DNA of 64,000 nt, taken from assembly GCA_020072565.1 (NCBI GenBank), contig JAIQGI010000038.1, positions 1-64,000 of the forward strand, read 5' to 3'. The position numbers and the translations under genes are program-made. Shown in pieces: positions 17,418 to 25,645 of the stretch; the stretch's first letter is position 1, and each line of letters opens with the position of its first letter. The notes below the pieces were generated by a model. It was given only the letters and a program-made list of their open reading frames with translations. It was not told where the DNA came from and did no database searches. The stretch comes from Terriglobia bacterium (GTDB lineage: Bacteria > Acidobacteriota > UBA6911).

Positions 17418-19355
17418 ATGATGCTTCAAATCAAGGGCCTCGGCAAGGCTTTCCGCGGCGACTGGCTCTTCCGCGCGCTGGATTTCCAGATCAACGAGCG
17501 GGATCGCATCGGGTTGGTAGGGGACAACGGAACCGGAAAATCGACGCTCATGAAGATGCTGGCCGGCATGCTCCCACCCGATGAGGGCGAGGTTGTCGGC
17601 TCGCGGGATTTGAGCTTCGGCTATCTCCCGCAGGACGGCCTTTTCGTCCGGGGCCGCACTGTTTTCGAGGAAGCCCTGTCGGTGTTCGAGGAACTGCGCG
17701 GCCTGGAGCAGGAGTGCCGCCGGTTGGAGCACGAACTGGCCGGAATGCAGCACTCCGGTCCCGAGTATGACAGGACGACAGAGCGCTACTCGTCCCTGAC
17801 GCAGCAGTTCCGCCTCCATGGAGGGTATGCCCTGGAAGCCAGGGTCGGTGCTGTTCTGAACGGTCTCGGTTTTTCGCAGGGCGATTGGCTCCGCCAGTGC
17901 GATGAATTCAGCGGCGGTTGGCAGATGCGCATTGCGCTGGCGAAGCTGCTGCTGCAGCAACCGAGCCTGCTGTTGCTGGACGAGCCGACCAATCATCTCG
18001 ACCTGGAATCCCGCAACTGGCTTGAAGGATACCTGCAGGATTATCCGCACGCGCTCGTGCTCGTTTCCCACGACCGGTACTTTCTCGACGCCACGATCCA
18101 GCGGGTCCTGGAGATCCGTAACCGGGCGGTCCATTTCTACAGGGGCAACTACCAGGACTTCGTCCGGCAAAGAGAGGAACGGATGGCGCAGTTGATCGCG
18201 GCCTATGAAGCGCAACAACAGGAGATCGCCCGTATCAAGGCCTTCGCCGACAAGTTCCGCTATAAGGCGACCAAGGCGGCGCAGGTTCAGAGCCGACTCA
18301 AGGACCTCGAACGCATGGAGCGGATCGAGTTGCCTCCGGAAGTCAAGCCGATTCATTTCCGATTCCCGGAAGGACCGCGGACGGGGCGGGTAGTCCTCGA
18401 ATTGGCGGGCGTCACCGCCGGCTACGGCGCAACCGTCGTATTCCGGGATCTGAATCTCAATCTCGAGAAGGGGGATCGAATCGCACTGGTCGGACCCAAC
18501 GGTGCGGGAAAGTCCACCTTGATGAAGATCCTTGCCGGGAGACTGCCGTTGATGTCCGGAATGCGCCGGGAGGGGCACAACGTCCTGGTCTCTTTTTTCT
18601 CCCAAGACCAGGATGACCTTCTTACTTCCGAAAAGACGGTCTGGCAAGAGGTGTTTGAGGTCGCGCCTCACTACATCGTGCCCCAACTACGCACCTTGCT
18701 CGGCTGTTTTCTGTTCTCCGGCGACACGGTCGAAAAACAAGTCGCGGTGCTGAGCGGTGGTGAACGAAGCCGCCTCGTGCTGTGCAAGCTCCTGCTCTCA
18801 CCCGCCAACTGTCTGCTCCTGGATGAGCCCACCAACCACCTGGACATCCGCTCCAAAGACATTCTCATGGACTCATTGCGCGAATATGGCGGAACGCTCG
18901 TGTTTGTGAGCCACGATCGTTATTTCCTGGACGGGTTGGCAACGAAGGTGCTCGAGGTCGGCCGCGGCACGGCGACGTCCTATCTCGGCAACTATGAGGA
19001 TTACCTGCTCAAAAAGAAGATGGAGGAAGAAGCGGAGCCACAGACCGGGTCAGTGTCCGAAGCCGCGGCACGGAGCCGCGAGCTGGAAGTATCCCGCGAG
19101 CGCGCGAGGAAGAAAGTCAATCCCTACAAGATTCAACAGCTGACGGAGAAGATTGAAGGACTTGAATCCGCGATTCACACCCACGAGACGCGCATCGCCG
19201 CCCTGGCGCAGAGGCTCGCCTCCGAAGAACTCTATCGCGACTATACGCTGTTTCGGGCCACGATGGAGGAACATGAGCAGCTCCGGCAGGAGCTGGCATC
19301 CTTCATGGAACAATGGGAAAAGCTCCAGACGGAGCTGGCCCGGTTGCAGGACTGA
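17418..19355 (+). CDS. ABC-F family ATP-binding protein
   Basis: 645 residues with two ABC ATPase domains and no membrane segments. Domain 1 has Walker A GDNGTGKST (35-43), signature FSGGWQMRIALAKLLLQ and LLLDEPTNHLD. Domain 2 has GPNGAGKST, LSGGERSRLVLCKLLL and LLLDEPTNHLD. A charged inter-domain linker with FRYKATKAAQVQSRLKDLER is the ribosome-contacting arm region of ABC-F proteins. A C-terminal coiled coil follows (about 560-640). These proteins act on the ribosome. The C-terminal coiled coil favours a Uup/YdiF-like subgroup over EttA. Confidence 0.92.
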   Translation: MMLQIKGLGKAFRGDWLFRALDFQINERDRIGLVGDNGTGKSTLMKMLAGMLPPDEGEVVGSRDLSFGYLPQDGLFVRGRTVFEEALSVFEELRGLEQECRRLEHELAGMQHSGPEYDRTTERYSSLTQQFRLHGGYALEARVGAVLNGLGFSQGDWLRQCDEFSGGWQMRIALAKLLLQQPSLLLLDEPTNHLDLESRNWLEGYLQDYPHALVLVSHDRYFLDATIQRVLEIRNRAVHFYRGNYQDFVRQREERMAQLIAAYEAQQQEIARIKAFADKFRYKATKAAQVQSRLKDLERMERIELPPEVKPIHFRFPEGPRTGRVVLELAGVTAGYGATVVFRDLNLNLEKGDRIALVGPNGAGKSTLMKILAGRLPLMSGMRREGHNVLVSFFSQDQDDLLTSEKTVWQEVFEVAPHYIVPQLRTLLGCFLFSGDTVEKQVAVLSGGERSRLVLCKLLLSPANCLLLDEPTNHLDIRSKDILMDSLREYGGTLVFVSHDRYFLDGLATKVLEVGRGTATSYLGNYEDYLLKKKMEEEAEPQTGSVSEAAARSRELEVSRERARKKVNPYKIQQLTEKIEGLESAIHTHETRIAALAQRLASEELYRDYTLFRATMEEHEQLRQELASFMEQWEKLQTELARLQD

Positions 19356-19605
19356 CTTCTGCAGTTCCGAGCATACAAAAGCAGCCGCGAAGGGCGCGAA
19401 TTACACGGATTGCGATTTTCGTGAGGTTCGTGCGATTCGTGGCCGACTCTGAAAAATCGCGAGTCGTTTTAAACAGACTGACCGCGATCCCAAGACTCCA
19501 GAGTTATCGAATTAAATTAAAATAACCTGCCCTTAATCCTGCCTTAATGATCCGGCTGATAAGCTCACGCGCGGAACTGAACCGATAGTCAAGGGAGAAC
19601 AAGGT

Positions 19606-19953
19606 ATGAAAAGAGTATTTGCTGTAATGATCGGATTGTGTTTGCTCGTGTCTGCTGTTGCCCTCGCTCAGGCTCCCAAAACCGTCAAGCCGGCCCCCAA
19701 GCCGACCACGAAGCAGGCGGTGGGAACGATCGACTCCGTCGACGCCTCGAGCCTGGTCCTTACCCACAAAATGGCTGGCAAAGATGTAACGACGACTTTT
19801 GTTCTGAATGCCGATACCAAGAAAGAGGGCGACCTGGCGAAAGGCGCCAAGGTGACCCTGCACTACGTGGTTGCGAACGGCCAGAACATCGCGACCTTGG
19901 TGAAGGCATCCCCTGCGAGTGCGCCAAAGCCCGCCGCCACAAAGAAGAAGTAA
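19606..19953 (+). CDS. Small exported protein, DUF5666-like
   Basis: 115 residues. A clear signal peptide (residues 1-22, ending ALAQ) is followed by a Lys/Pro-rich linker. A single small beta domain comes next (QAVGTIDSVDASSLVLTH ... VTTTFVLNADTKKEGDLAKGAKVTLHYVVANGQNIATLV), then a Pro/Lys tail. The GTIDSVD...LVL...FVLNADT...KGAKVTVHY pattern resembles small DUF5666-type OB-like periplasmic proteins. GGGAGAACAAGGT precedes the ATG. A strong terminator follows, so it is probably monocistronic. Confidence 0.75.
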   Translation: MKRVFAVMIGLCLLVSAVALAQAPKTVKPAPKPTTKQAVGTIDSVDASSLVLTHKMAGKDVTTTFVLNADTKKEGDLAKGAKVTLHYVVANGQNIATLVKASPASAPKPAATKKK

Positions 19954-19984
19954 TCCGTTAATCGGGAATTGGAGTTGCTGCGAA

Positions 19985-20017
19985 GGGGGGACGCAAAGCT
20001 CGGCCGCGTCCCCTTTT
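19985..20017 (+). terminator. Intrinsic terminator after small exported protein
   Basis: GGGGACGC (19987-19994) pairs with GCGTCCCC (20006-20013) around an 11-nt loop and is followed directly by TTTT (20014-20017). G-U and A-U pairs extend the stem through the T-run. Confidence 0.8.
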
Positions 20018-20228
20018 CCAGGGCTCCATTCGTGTTGTGCGCACTACTGACCGCCGCAACCTTGCCCGACGCGAAAGAACCTTATAGGTTCTGCGGTCTG
20101 CGCGATCTCAGCGCACGCTCCGGAAACCTCCGCCAGGAGGGCCGCGAATTCAATATGTATTCACCATATATTCACCATAGGTTCCCCTCGCGGCGCGAAT
20201 AACTAAAAGTTTCTTTTCTCAATGAACG

Positions 20229-20245
20229 GCGACGATAGTCGTCGC
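20229..20245. repeat. REP-like hairpin 1
   Basis: GCGACGA (20229-20235), TAG loop, TCGTCGC (20239-20245), followed by AGG. It is a perfect 7-bp stem with the same GATAGTC centre and 3' CAGG context as the hairpin at 20878-20894. Confidence 0.65.
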
Positions 20246-20877
20246 AGGAGCTCTACGTTGAGATATCTTGCATGCGGCTATGCCGCGCCCTGCCATTCGA
20301 CGCACCTGCTCGCAGTGTCTGAATCACACGGGCTCCGATAAAAGTTGTGGACGTAGCACCCTGATTTGGGCCAAAATACAATTCTGTTTTAGCAAACAAC
20401 GCGTCTAGCCTCGGAACAGCGCAAAGCCTGTAATTTGCGTAAAGCTCATTCGCAGCCGTATAATACAACCACCGTGGTCCGGAAAGGTGGGAAGCAGGTC
20501 CGCGACCTGATCCAGTATTTCGCGACGCACTAGAGCGACACATGTAGTCCAAGCGAGCCGTTCAGGATTGGTCTTGCGACGTTCGTGCAGCAGAGTGTGC
20601 CTGGTGGTTTCCGCTAAACCGTCTCAAAGTTAAGCAAGATCCTGAGCGGGATTGTTCCCAGTTGAATCAACAGGCTATGACAGGTCCGGCGCACTGAACG
20701 CCGCATGCCCACCCTCCGCAAAGAAAGTGGCGACTCATGACTGCAGCTTCCCGGACGAGGGGAAACCGCCATAACCGATGCCCTGGGGAGGGTTGAGGTC
20801 GCCGAATCCTGACACCAGCAGGCTGTTCACCACTGGTGTCTATCTTCGCAGTACAAGAGTTGCTCCGGGATCAACGT

Positions 20878-20894
20878 CCGCCGATAGTCGGCGG
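20878..20894. repeat. REP-like hairpin 2
   Basis: CCGCCGA (20878-20884), TAG loop, TCGGCGG (20888-20894), followed by CAGG. It shares architecture and centre with the hairpin 650 bp upstream. Confidence 0.65.
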
Positions 20895-21081
20895 CAGGCC
20901 CGGAATTATCAGTGAGTCATGGCGGGTGAAGGCGAAGTTGTCCCGGCGACGCTGCGCCTGTCACCGGGTTTCATCCGATCGCGTTCTGGAACGTCTGGAC
21001 CGCATCGTCGGGGATGTGTATCATATCTGGTGAATCCCGTCCTTGCAGGTCTTCTCCAGCACAATGTCTTTAAGGAGGAAA

Positions 21082-21495
21082 ATGAGCAGAAAGTATCGTC
21101 AACATGGTTATCAGGATGAGGACCGCGAGAGGAAACCCAAACCGCCGCCGCGTCCCAAAGGTGCCGGTGCCCGCATCGAAACGCGCTTCCATTTGATCAC
21201 TCGCTGTAACAATTGTGCCGCGGAAATCCAGGTTACCGATCAGATCAAGGTAACGGACCAGTGCAAGAATTGCGGGACGGATCTGCACACGTGTCGAAAC
21301 TGTCTGAACTTCGATCCTTCCGCGCGCAACGAGTGTGTCAAGCCCATCGAAGTGCGCGTACCCAACAAGAGCGCCAATAACCTCTGTCCCTTCTTCGAAG
21401 CCAAGGTCCTGGTTGAAAAACAAGGAAGTGGCGCAGCTCCTCCCAAACCCGAAAACAGCCACCGGCAGGCATTTCTGGACCTCTTTAAGAGGTAG
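21082..21495 (+). CDS. Small cysteine-rich (zinc-ribbon-like) protein
   Basis: 137 residues. A basic, Pro-rich N-terminus (about 1-35) precedes a C-x-x-C ... C-x-x-C pair (CNNC and CKNC), a further CRNC, and single Cys in NECVKP and NNLCPFFEAK. The pattern suggests a zinc ribbon or small metal-binding module. The start ATG at 21082 has an excellent AAGGAGG 4 bp upstream, which excludes the longer frame from 21043. It is likely a cytosolic binding protein. The specific family is not recognised. Confidence 0.75.
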   Translation: MSRKYRQHGYQDEDRERKPKPPPRPKGAGARIETRFHLITRCNNCAAEIQVTDQIKVTDQCKNCGTDLHTCRNCLNFDPSARNECVKPIEVRVPNKSANNLCPFFEAKVLVEKQGSGAAPPKPENSHRQAFLDLFKR

Positions 21496-21517
21496 TGATC
21501 CGCTTGATCTGTGGGGT

Positions 21518-23017
21518 TCAAAAGCGTTTGAAACTCCATCGCATCGTCAGCTCGGCGTGATTCCAGCTCGCGTATCCCGATGAACTGACGTGATTGAACG
21601 CAAAGTTGATAAGAAAGTCGGTTCCGGGGATCCGGCGCGGCAGTTTGACCATGGTGCATAGCAGGATGCGTGCCGCTGTCAGACCGAGAGCAGGCGAACT
21701 GCCCTCCTGCCGGCGGAGGTCGAACGCCGGAGCCAGCGATAGTTTGTCTCCCCCCACGTTCATGCGCGTATCGAACTGCAGGCTGGAAGTGGATACGACC
21801 TGTAGAAGCATGTGCTGCCTCAACCCGCTCGTTTCATAACGCATGTGGAGACTGCGATTCGGGCGGATCTCGATAGTGGCATCGCCGGAGAGAACAGCGC
21901 GCTCCCACAGTAGGAGCGCCGATCCAGCGTCGGCGCGCACTCCGCGGAGGTAGGCGAGGCTGGCATGGAGTCGCCGGAGCGACTTGTCGAGGGAGAGCCG
22001 AAAAGTTTTTTCTTCCTCCCGTCTGCCTGCCACCGTCAGCCGGCTCCAGCCTTGTGATGCGGAAATCTGAGGCAGCCGCGGGTGAACATAGGTCCAGCGC
22101 AAGCTGTTCTCCGAGACATCCCGGACCACCCACCCTAGCGCGGGAGCCGCCCCCTGGCTATTTGACTGGCCGCCGTATTGAAAATGGTGCCGCTTCATCT
22201 TCCGGCTCACATCCAGCCGGAAACCCCGTTGTGCAGGTCCATACACCGGCGCTGCGGGATCGGCAAGGCCTTCATCCCTTGCAACATAGGCGAAGTTGAA
22301 ATCGGTCCGGGCAAGCGAGCCGTCGAGCCTGACCAGCAAGCCGCGATGCGCCCCCCGGGCGAGACCGTTTCGGTTGCCGGACGAGAGGAGTGCATAACGA
22401 GCCTGAACCCATTCGGCCTGGAGGGTGGTGCCCTTCCTCAGCTCGCGCACCACAGTGACGCCAATCTGAGAACCGTCCGATCCTGCCAGAGAATTACTGT
22501 TGGACCTCCGGGCTTGCGAGGTGGGAGTGGCCTGCAGGAAATAGGCAGACAGGCGCGTGCCGAAAACAGCCTTCGGCGTCTCCACTCCGGCCCCGGTGAT
22601 GGTGCGGGCGAACTCGGGCGACACCAGACGCGAATTGTAGCGGAGGCTCCGGAATCCATGGACTGCTCCCCATTTTCTTGAGAGGGAGAACTCTGTGAGC
22701 TGATAACCCCCTGGAAACCCTTGAAACTGCTTTCCGCTCAGAAAATCGGGGGCTTGATCGGAGAACTGCAGCTTGACGTTTTTCGTGCCGGCCAGGAGCT
22801 TGAAGCGATCGGTGACCAGCTTGCTTTGAGCCCAGGGATTCAGAGACTCGCTCCATTCCACCGATAACGGCAAAGGGAGAATCAGTGGCTCGACTTTCAC
22901 GCCGTTTGTCTGAGCGTATCCCGTCCAGCGAGGCAGGATAAGCAGAGACCACAGCAGGGTGCCAACCGCGATCCTGCGACTGGAGGAGCGGGTTATGACA
23001 GCAGCGGTGCTTGTCAC
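21518..23017 (-). CDS. Predicted outer-membrane beta-barrel protein
   Basis: 499 residues. A signal-like N-terminus (hydrophobic segment about 17-35, then AQ) is followed by a long series of alternating hydrophobic/polar strands with many aromatic girdle residues. The last residue is Phe (MRWSFKRF), the classic C-terminal signal for BamA-dependent insertion. No plug or TonB box is visible. The start is GTG at 23017 with no strong upstream site, so the N-terminus is uncertain. Function unknown. Confidence 0.65.
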   Translation of the reverse strand: MTSTAAVITRSSSRRIAVGTLLWSLLILPRWTGYAQTNGVKVEPLILPLPLSVEWSESLNPWAQSKLVTDRFKLLAGTKNVKLQFSDQAPDFLSGKQFQGFPGGYQLTEFSLSRKWGAVHGFRSLRYNSRLVSPEFARTITGAGVETPKAVFGTRLSAYFLQATPTSQARRSNSNSLAGSDGSQIGVTVVRELRKGTTLQAEWVQARYALLSSGNRNGLARGAHRGLLVRLDGSLARTDFNFAYVARDEGLADPAAPVYGPAQRGFRLDVSRKMKRHHFQYGGQSNSQGAAPALGWVVRDVSENSLRWTYVHPRLPQISASQGWSRLTVAGRREEEKTFRLSLDKSLRRLHASLAYLRGVRADAGSALLLWERAVLSGDATIEIRPNRSLHMRYETSGLRQHMLLQVVSTSSLQFDTRMNVGGDKLSLAPAFDLRRQEGSSPALGLTAARILLCTMVKLPRRIPGTDFLINFAFNHVSSSGYASWNHAELTMRWSFKRF

Positions 23018-23228
23018 GTGTACTCGCCGAAGGCTCAGGGTCTCCAGGATTTGTCCTTGAGTAAGCCTTCACTGGATCCCATATCAGACGCGAAGTTACC
23101 CCTCTTATCATCACGAGACAACAATTATCTCCAGGCAAGAATGCGACATTCCACAGCTCGTGCCGTGTTCCGCGCTTGAAGTGCCGGGGTGTATCTGTTA
23201 GAAAGGCAGCTCGGCGAAGGGTACGGCA

Positions 23229-24542
23229 ATGGGAACGACCGCAGAAAAGACCACGCGGCGGGAGCTTATGCGATTGGGGCTTGGCGCCATCCTCACGCTT
23301 CCGGCGGCGTTACGACGCGCAGAGGCTGCCGGCACGAGTGCCGCCACAGAGCTCAAGATTACGGATCACCTCAGCCCGAAAAACAAGCGCCGGCCGTTGC
23401 GGCCGCATACTCTCTACATCGTGCTCCACACGACGGAAGGAGCGGAGGCGGGTTCGCTGGACAAGTTGTGGCGGCGGGGGGAGGCACACTATTTCGTAGA
23501 GACCAACGGCAGAGTGCTGCGCATCATCGACCGCGCCAAGATCGCGACTCATGCGGGCAGGAGCATGTGGGAAGGGCATCGCAACATCGACAACTATGCC
23601 CTCGGCATCGAGGTCGTCGGCTATCACGATCGGGAAATCAACGAGGCTCAATACGCGGCGCTGGGCGACCTGCTGCGCATGCTCCAGCGCACGTACCGGA
23701 TCGCCGATAAGCGCGTGCTTACTCACTCGATGGTGGCCTACGGACGCCCGAACCGGTTTCATCTCAACGATCACCGTGGGCGCAAGCGATGTGGCATGAT
23801 CTTTGCGCGTGCCGATGTCAGGTTGAAACTGGGATTGGCAGCCAAACCCGAGCATGATGCGGATGTTGAAGCACGACGGTTGGTCGTGGCCGACGCCGAG
23901 CTTTATCACTTTCTCTATGCGCCAGGCCCGGTGGCCTCCGCTGCCGCTGCATCGGCGCGCGCACCGGCGCCCGCGGTCCAGGTCCCGGCGGAATCGAACC
24001 TCGTCTCCAGGAACTGGACCCCGTGGCACATCGCGCGCGAGAGGTATAACCAGCCCGATACTACCTATGTCTTTCCTGACGGCAGGAAGCTGCGCGGCGA
24101 CCAGATCCAGGATTGGAACAGGATTCCCGAGGGCACGCGCGTCCTGGTAGCCGAAGGCGAAAGCGAGAACGAACCTTCCATGGAAGGCTTTCTCGAGATC
24201 GGCAAAGACGGCGATAGCGCGCAAGCACTGGCAGGCGAGGTCTTCGACCGGGAATCGACGATTTACTTTCTGCCGAACGGGCTGATACGGACAGGGCGCG
24301 ATCTCAGAAGCAGCAAGGCTTCGCAGGCCCTCCTGGATCGGCTGCCGCAGGGTACGCGCGTGCTCGTGGGATACATCTACGGCGGCTATGTGAGGTCACG
24401 CAGGCCGCCGTCCAGCATTGCCGGCATCAAATGGAATTACCCTTCCACTTTCTATCGTTTTCCCGACGGCCGCATCGTCAGCGGTGACGAGATCGACGAT
24501 GCCGCCATCCCTGCTCATACTCTGATCTTCTATCAGAACTAG
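23229..24542 (+). CDS. N-acetylmuramoyl-L-alanine amidase (Amidase_2) with C-terminal repeats
   Basis: 437 residues. An N-terminal twin-arginine-like leader (TTRRELMRLGLGAILTLP, about 8-25) predicts export. The Amidase_2 domain spans about 45-200, with LYIVLHTTEGAEAG (His67 as candidate zinc ligand), HAGRS, NIDNYALGIEVVGY and FHLNDHRGRKRCG (second His region). It should cleave the amide bond between muramic acid and peptide in peptidoglycan. An Ala/Pro linker (233-255) leads to three related repeats: 267-308, 334-381 and 398-436. Each carries a Y/F-x-x-P-D/N-G core, then G-x-x-I/L and P-x-x-T-x-V/I-L. These may bind the cell wall. Confidence 0.85.
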   Translation: MGTTAEKTTRRELMRLGLGAILTLPAALRRAEAAGTSAATELKITDHLSPKNKRRPLRPHTLYIVLHTTEGAEAGSLDKLWRRGEAHYFVETNGRVLRIIDRAKIATHAGRSMWEGHRNIDNYALGIEVVGYHDREINEAQYAALGDLLRMLQRTYRIADKRVLTHSMVAYGRPNRFHLNDHRGRKRCGMIFARADVRLKLGLAAKPEHDADVEARRLVVADAELYHFLYAPGPVASAAAASARAPAPAVQVPAESNLVSRNWTPWHIARERYNQPDTTYVFPDGRKLRGDQIQDWNRIPEGTRVLVAEGESENEPSMEGFLEIGKDGDSAQALAGEVFDRESTIYFLPNGLIRTGRDLRSSKASQALLDRLPQGTRVLVGYIYGGYVRSRRPPSSIAGIKWNYPSTFYRFPDGRIVSGDEIDDAAIPAHTLIFYQN

Positions 24543-24709
24543 CTGGCCGATATCGGTTGACGAAGTCGGATCTCGGATCTCGGATTCCGGACTAAAACGC
24601 CTCCAAGTCGAGGATGTTCTGAGCTGGGGGTTACCGGCAGCCGCGATTGTCGATCCAAAATCCAGAATAGACTCTCAGTCTTCTGCTCCTGGTTCTCTTT
24701 TTCGTTTGG

Positions 24710-25252
24710 ATGGGACGGCAGGCGACTCAGCGGCAATCCGGGATTTTCAGCTTCGGTCGCTCCAAGGCGCGGCAGTACAAGGCAGATCAGCCGGCTGTGA
24801 CTTTTGCGGACGTGGCCGGCGTGGACGAGGCCAAAGCGGAGCTGGAAGAGGAAGTGGATTTTCTCCGCCACCCGCAGAAGTACCACGACCTGGGGGCGCG
24901 CATTCCCCGCGGCATCCTCCTGGTAGGCGCACCCAGCACTGGAAAAACGCTTCTGGCTCGGGCCGTGGCCGGAGAGGCCGGCGTTCCTTTCTTCAACATC
25001 AGCGCCTCCGAGTTCGTGGAAATGTTCGTGGGTGTCGGGGCCAGCCGTGTGCGCGATCTGTTTGAACGAGCCAAGGCAGCCGCGCCGGCGATTGTTTTCA
25101 TCTTGGATCGTCTTGTCGAAACGCTGCTCAAGCGTGAAACCGTAAAAAAGGAGGAGCTTGCGGATCTTCTTGGACCGCGCGCCGCAACCCAGCCTCAGGG
25201 ATCCGTGCCGGAATCCAGGGAAACACCGAGCGTGGTATTGCCGGCGAACTAG
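24710..25252 (+). pseudogene. ftsH: FtsH relic with large in-frame internal deletion
   Basis: 180 residues. Residues 1-131 match FtsH from the end of the second membrane helix through [18 protein letters not shown], a Walker A (GAPSTGKT, 73-80; canonical GPPGTGKT) and [20 protein letters not shown], up to the start of Walker B (IVFI). The sequence then jumps straight to a typical FtsH C-terminus ([23 protein letters not shown]). Walker B, sensor and arginine-finger regions and the HEXGH protease domain are all missing. The frame upstream reads [11 protein letters not shown], the rest of the membrane helix, but a stop precedes it. I call this a decayed gene. Expression as a dominant-negative fragment is possible but unsupported. 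Confidence 0.85.
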
Positions 25253-25645
25253 GATGCGGGAGATCAAACATCGGTTGAGGACGGCATGAAGCGAGCCGGA
25301 GGGAAGGTTTTGGGGGTTCCGTGCCGGCTGCGCCCTGCGATGGTTCCACTTGACCCTCTAATCCACGGATGTTAACCTTTTTCCATGGATGTTCGTAGAC
25401 CGTTCCGCAGCTAAACCGGAAGAGAAGCGAGGCTTCTCTCGAGGTTGTTCCTCACAGCGCTCCACTACATCCCAATCCGGGCGGCACGCTGTTTCCGCTC
25501 GAGATCCTGTCGGGGGTGGGCATCCGTGTGTCTTGATTTCTATGAGCGAAATCTTATGAATCACCGGGACCTCGATATGCATCTATATACGTAGGTAGCT
25601 GCTGGCTTGGGTGAGTGGCTAGGCAGAAATACCAAAGGAGCGGAG
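25253..25645. other. Intergenic, upstream of prkA
   Basis: About 390 bp. AGAGAAGC (25421-25428), loop GAG, GCTTCTCT (25432-25439) forms a strong 8-bp hairpin without a T-run. No gene is supported. The prkA promoter should lie in the right half, but I cannot point to one. Confidence 0.45.

Larger units (their letters stand above)
20018..21081. other. Long gene-poor stretch with hairpins and possible relics
   Basis: About 1.06 kb without a convincing gene. It contains AGAACC/GGTTCT (20076-20092) and two GATAGTC-centred REP-like hairpins, listed separately. On the plus strand at about 21015-21050 one frame reads YLVNPVLAGLL, resembling the NPVRAGL motif of REP-associated transposases. Upstream homology is not recognisable. 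A 99-codon minus frame (20253-20552) matches no family I know and may be a shadow. Confidence 0.45.

Noticed and set aside
17394-18686. 430-codon minus frame opposite the ABC-F gene
   Set aside because: A long shadow frame caused by high GC; the plus strand encodes two intact ABC domains.
20253-20552. 99-codon minus frame in the gene-poor kilobase
   Set aside because: Composition is plausible, but no start signal or known motif was found; treated as a possible relic only.
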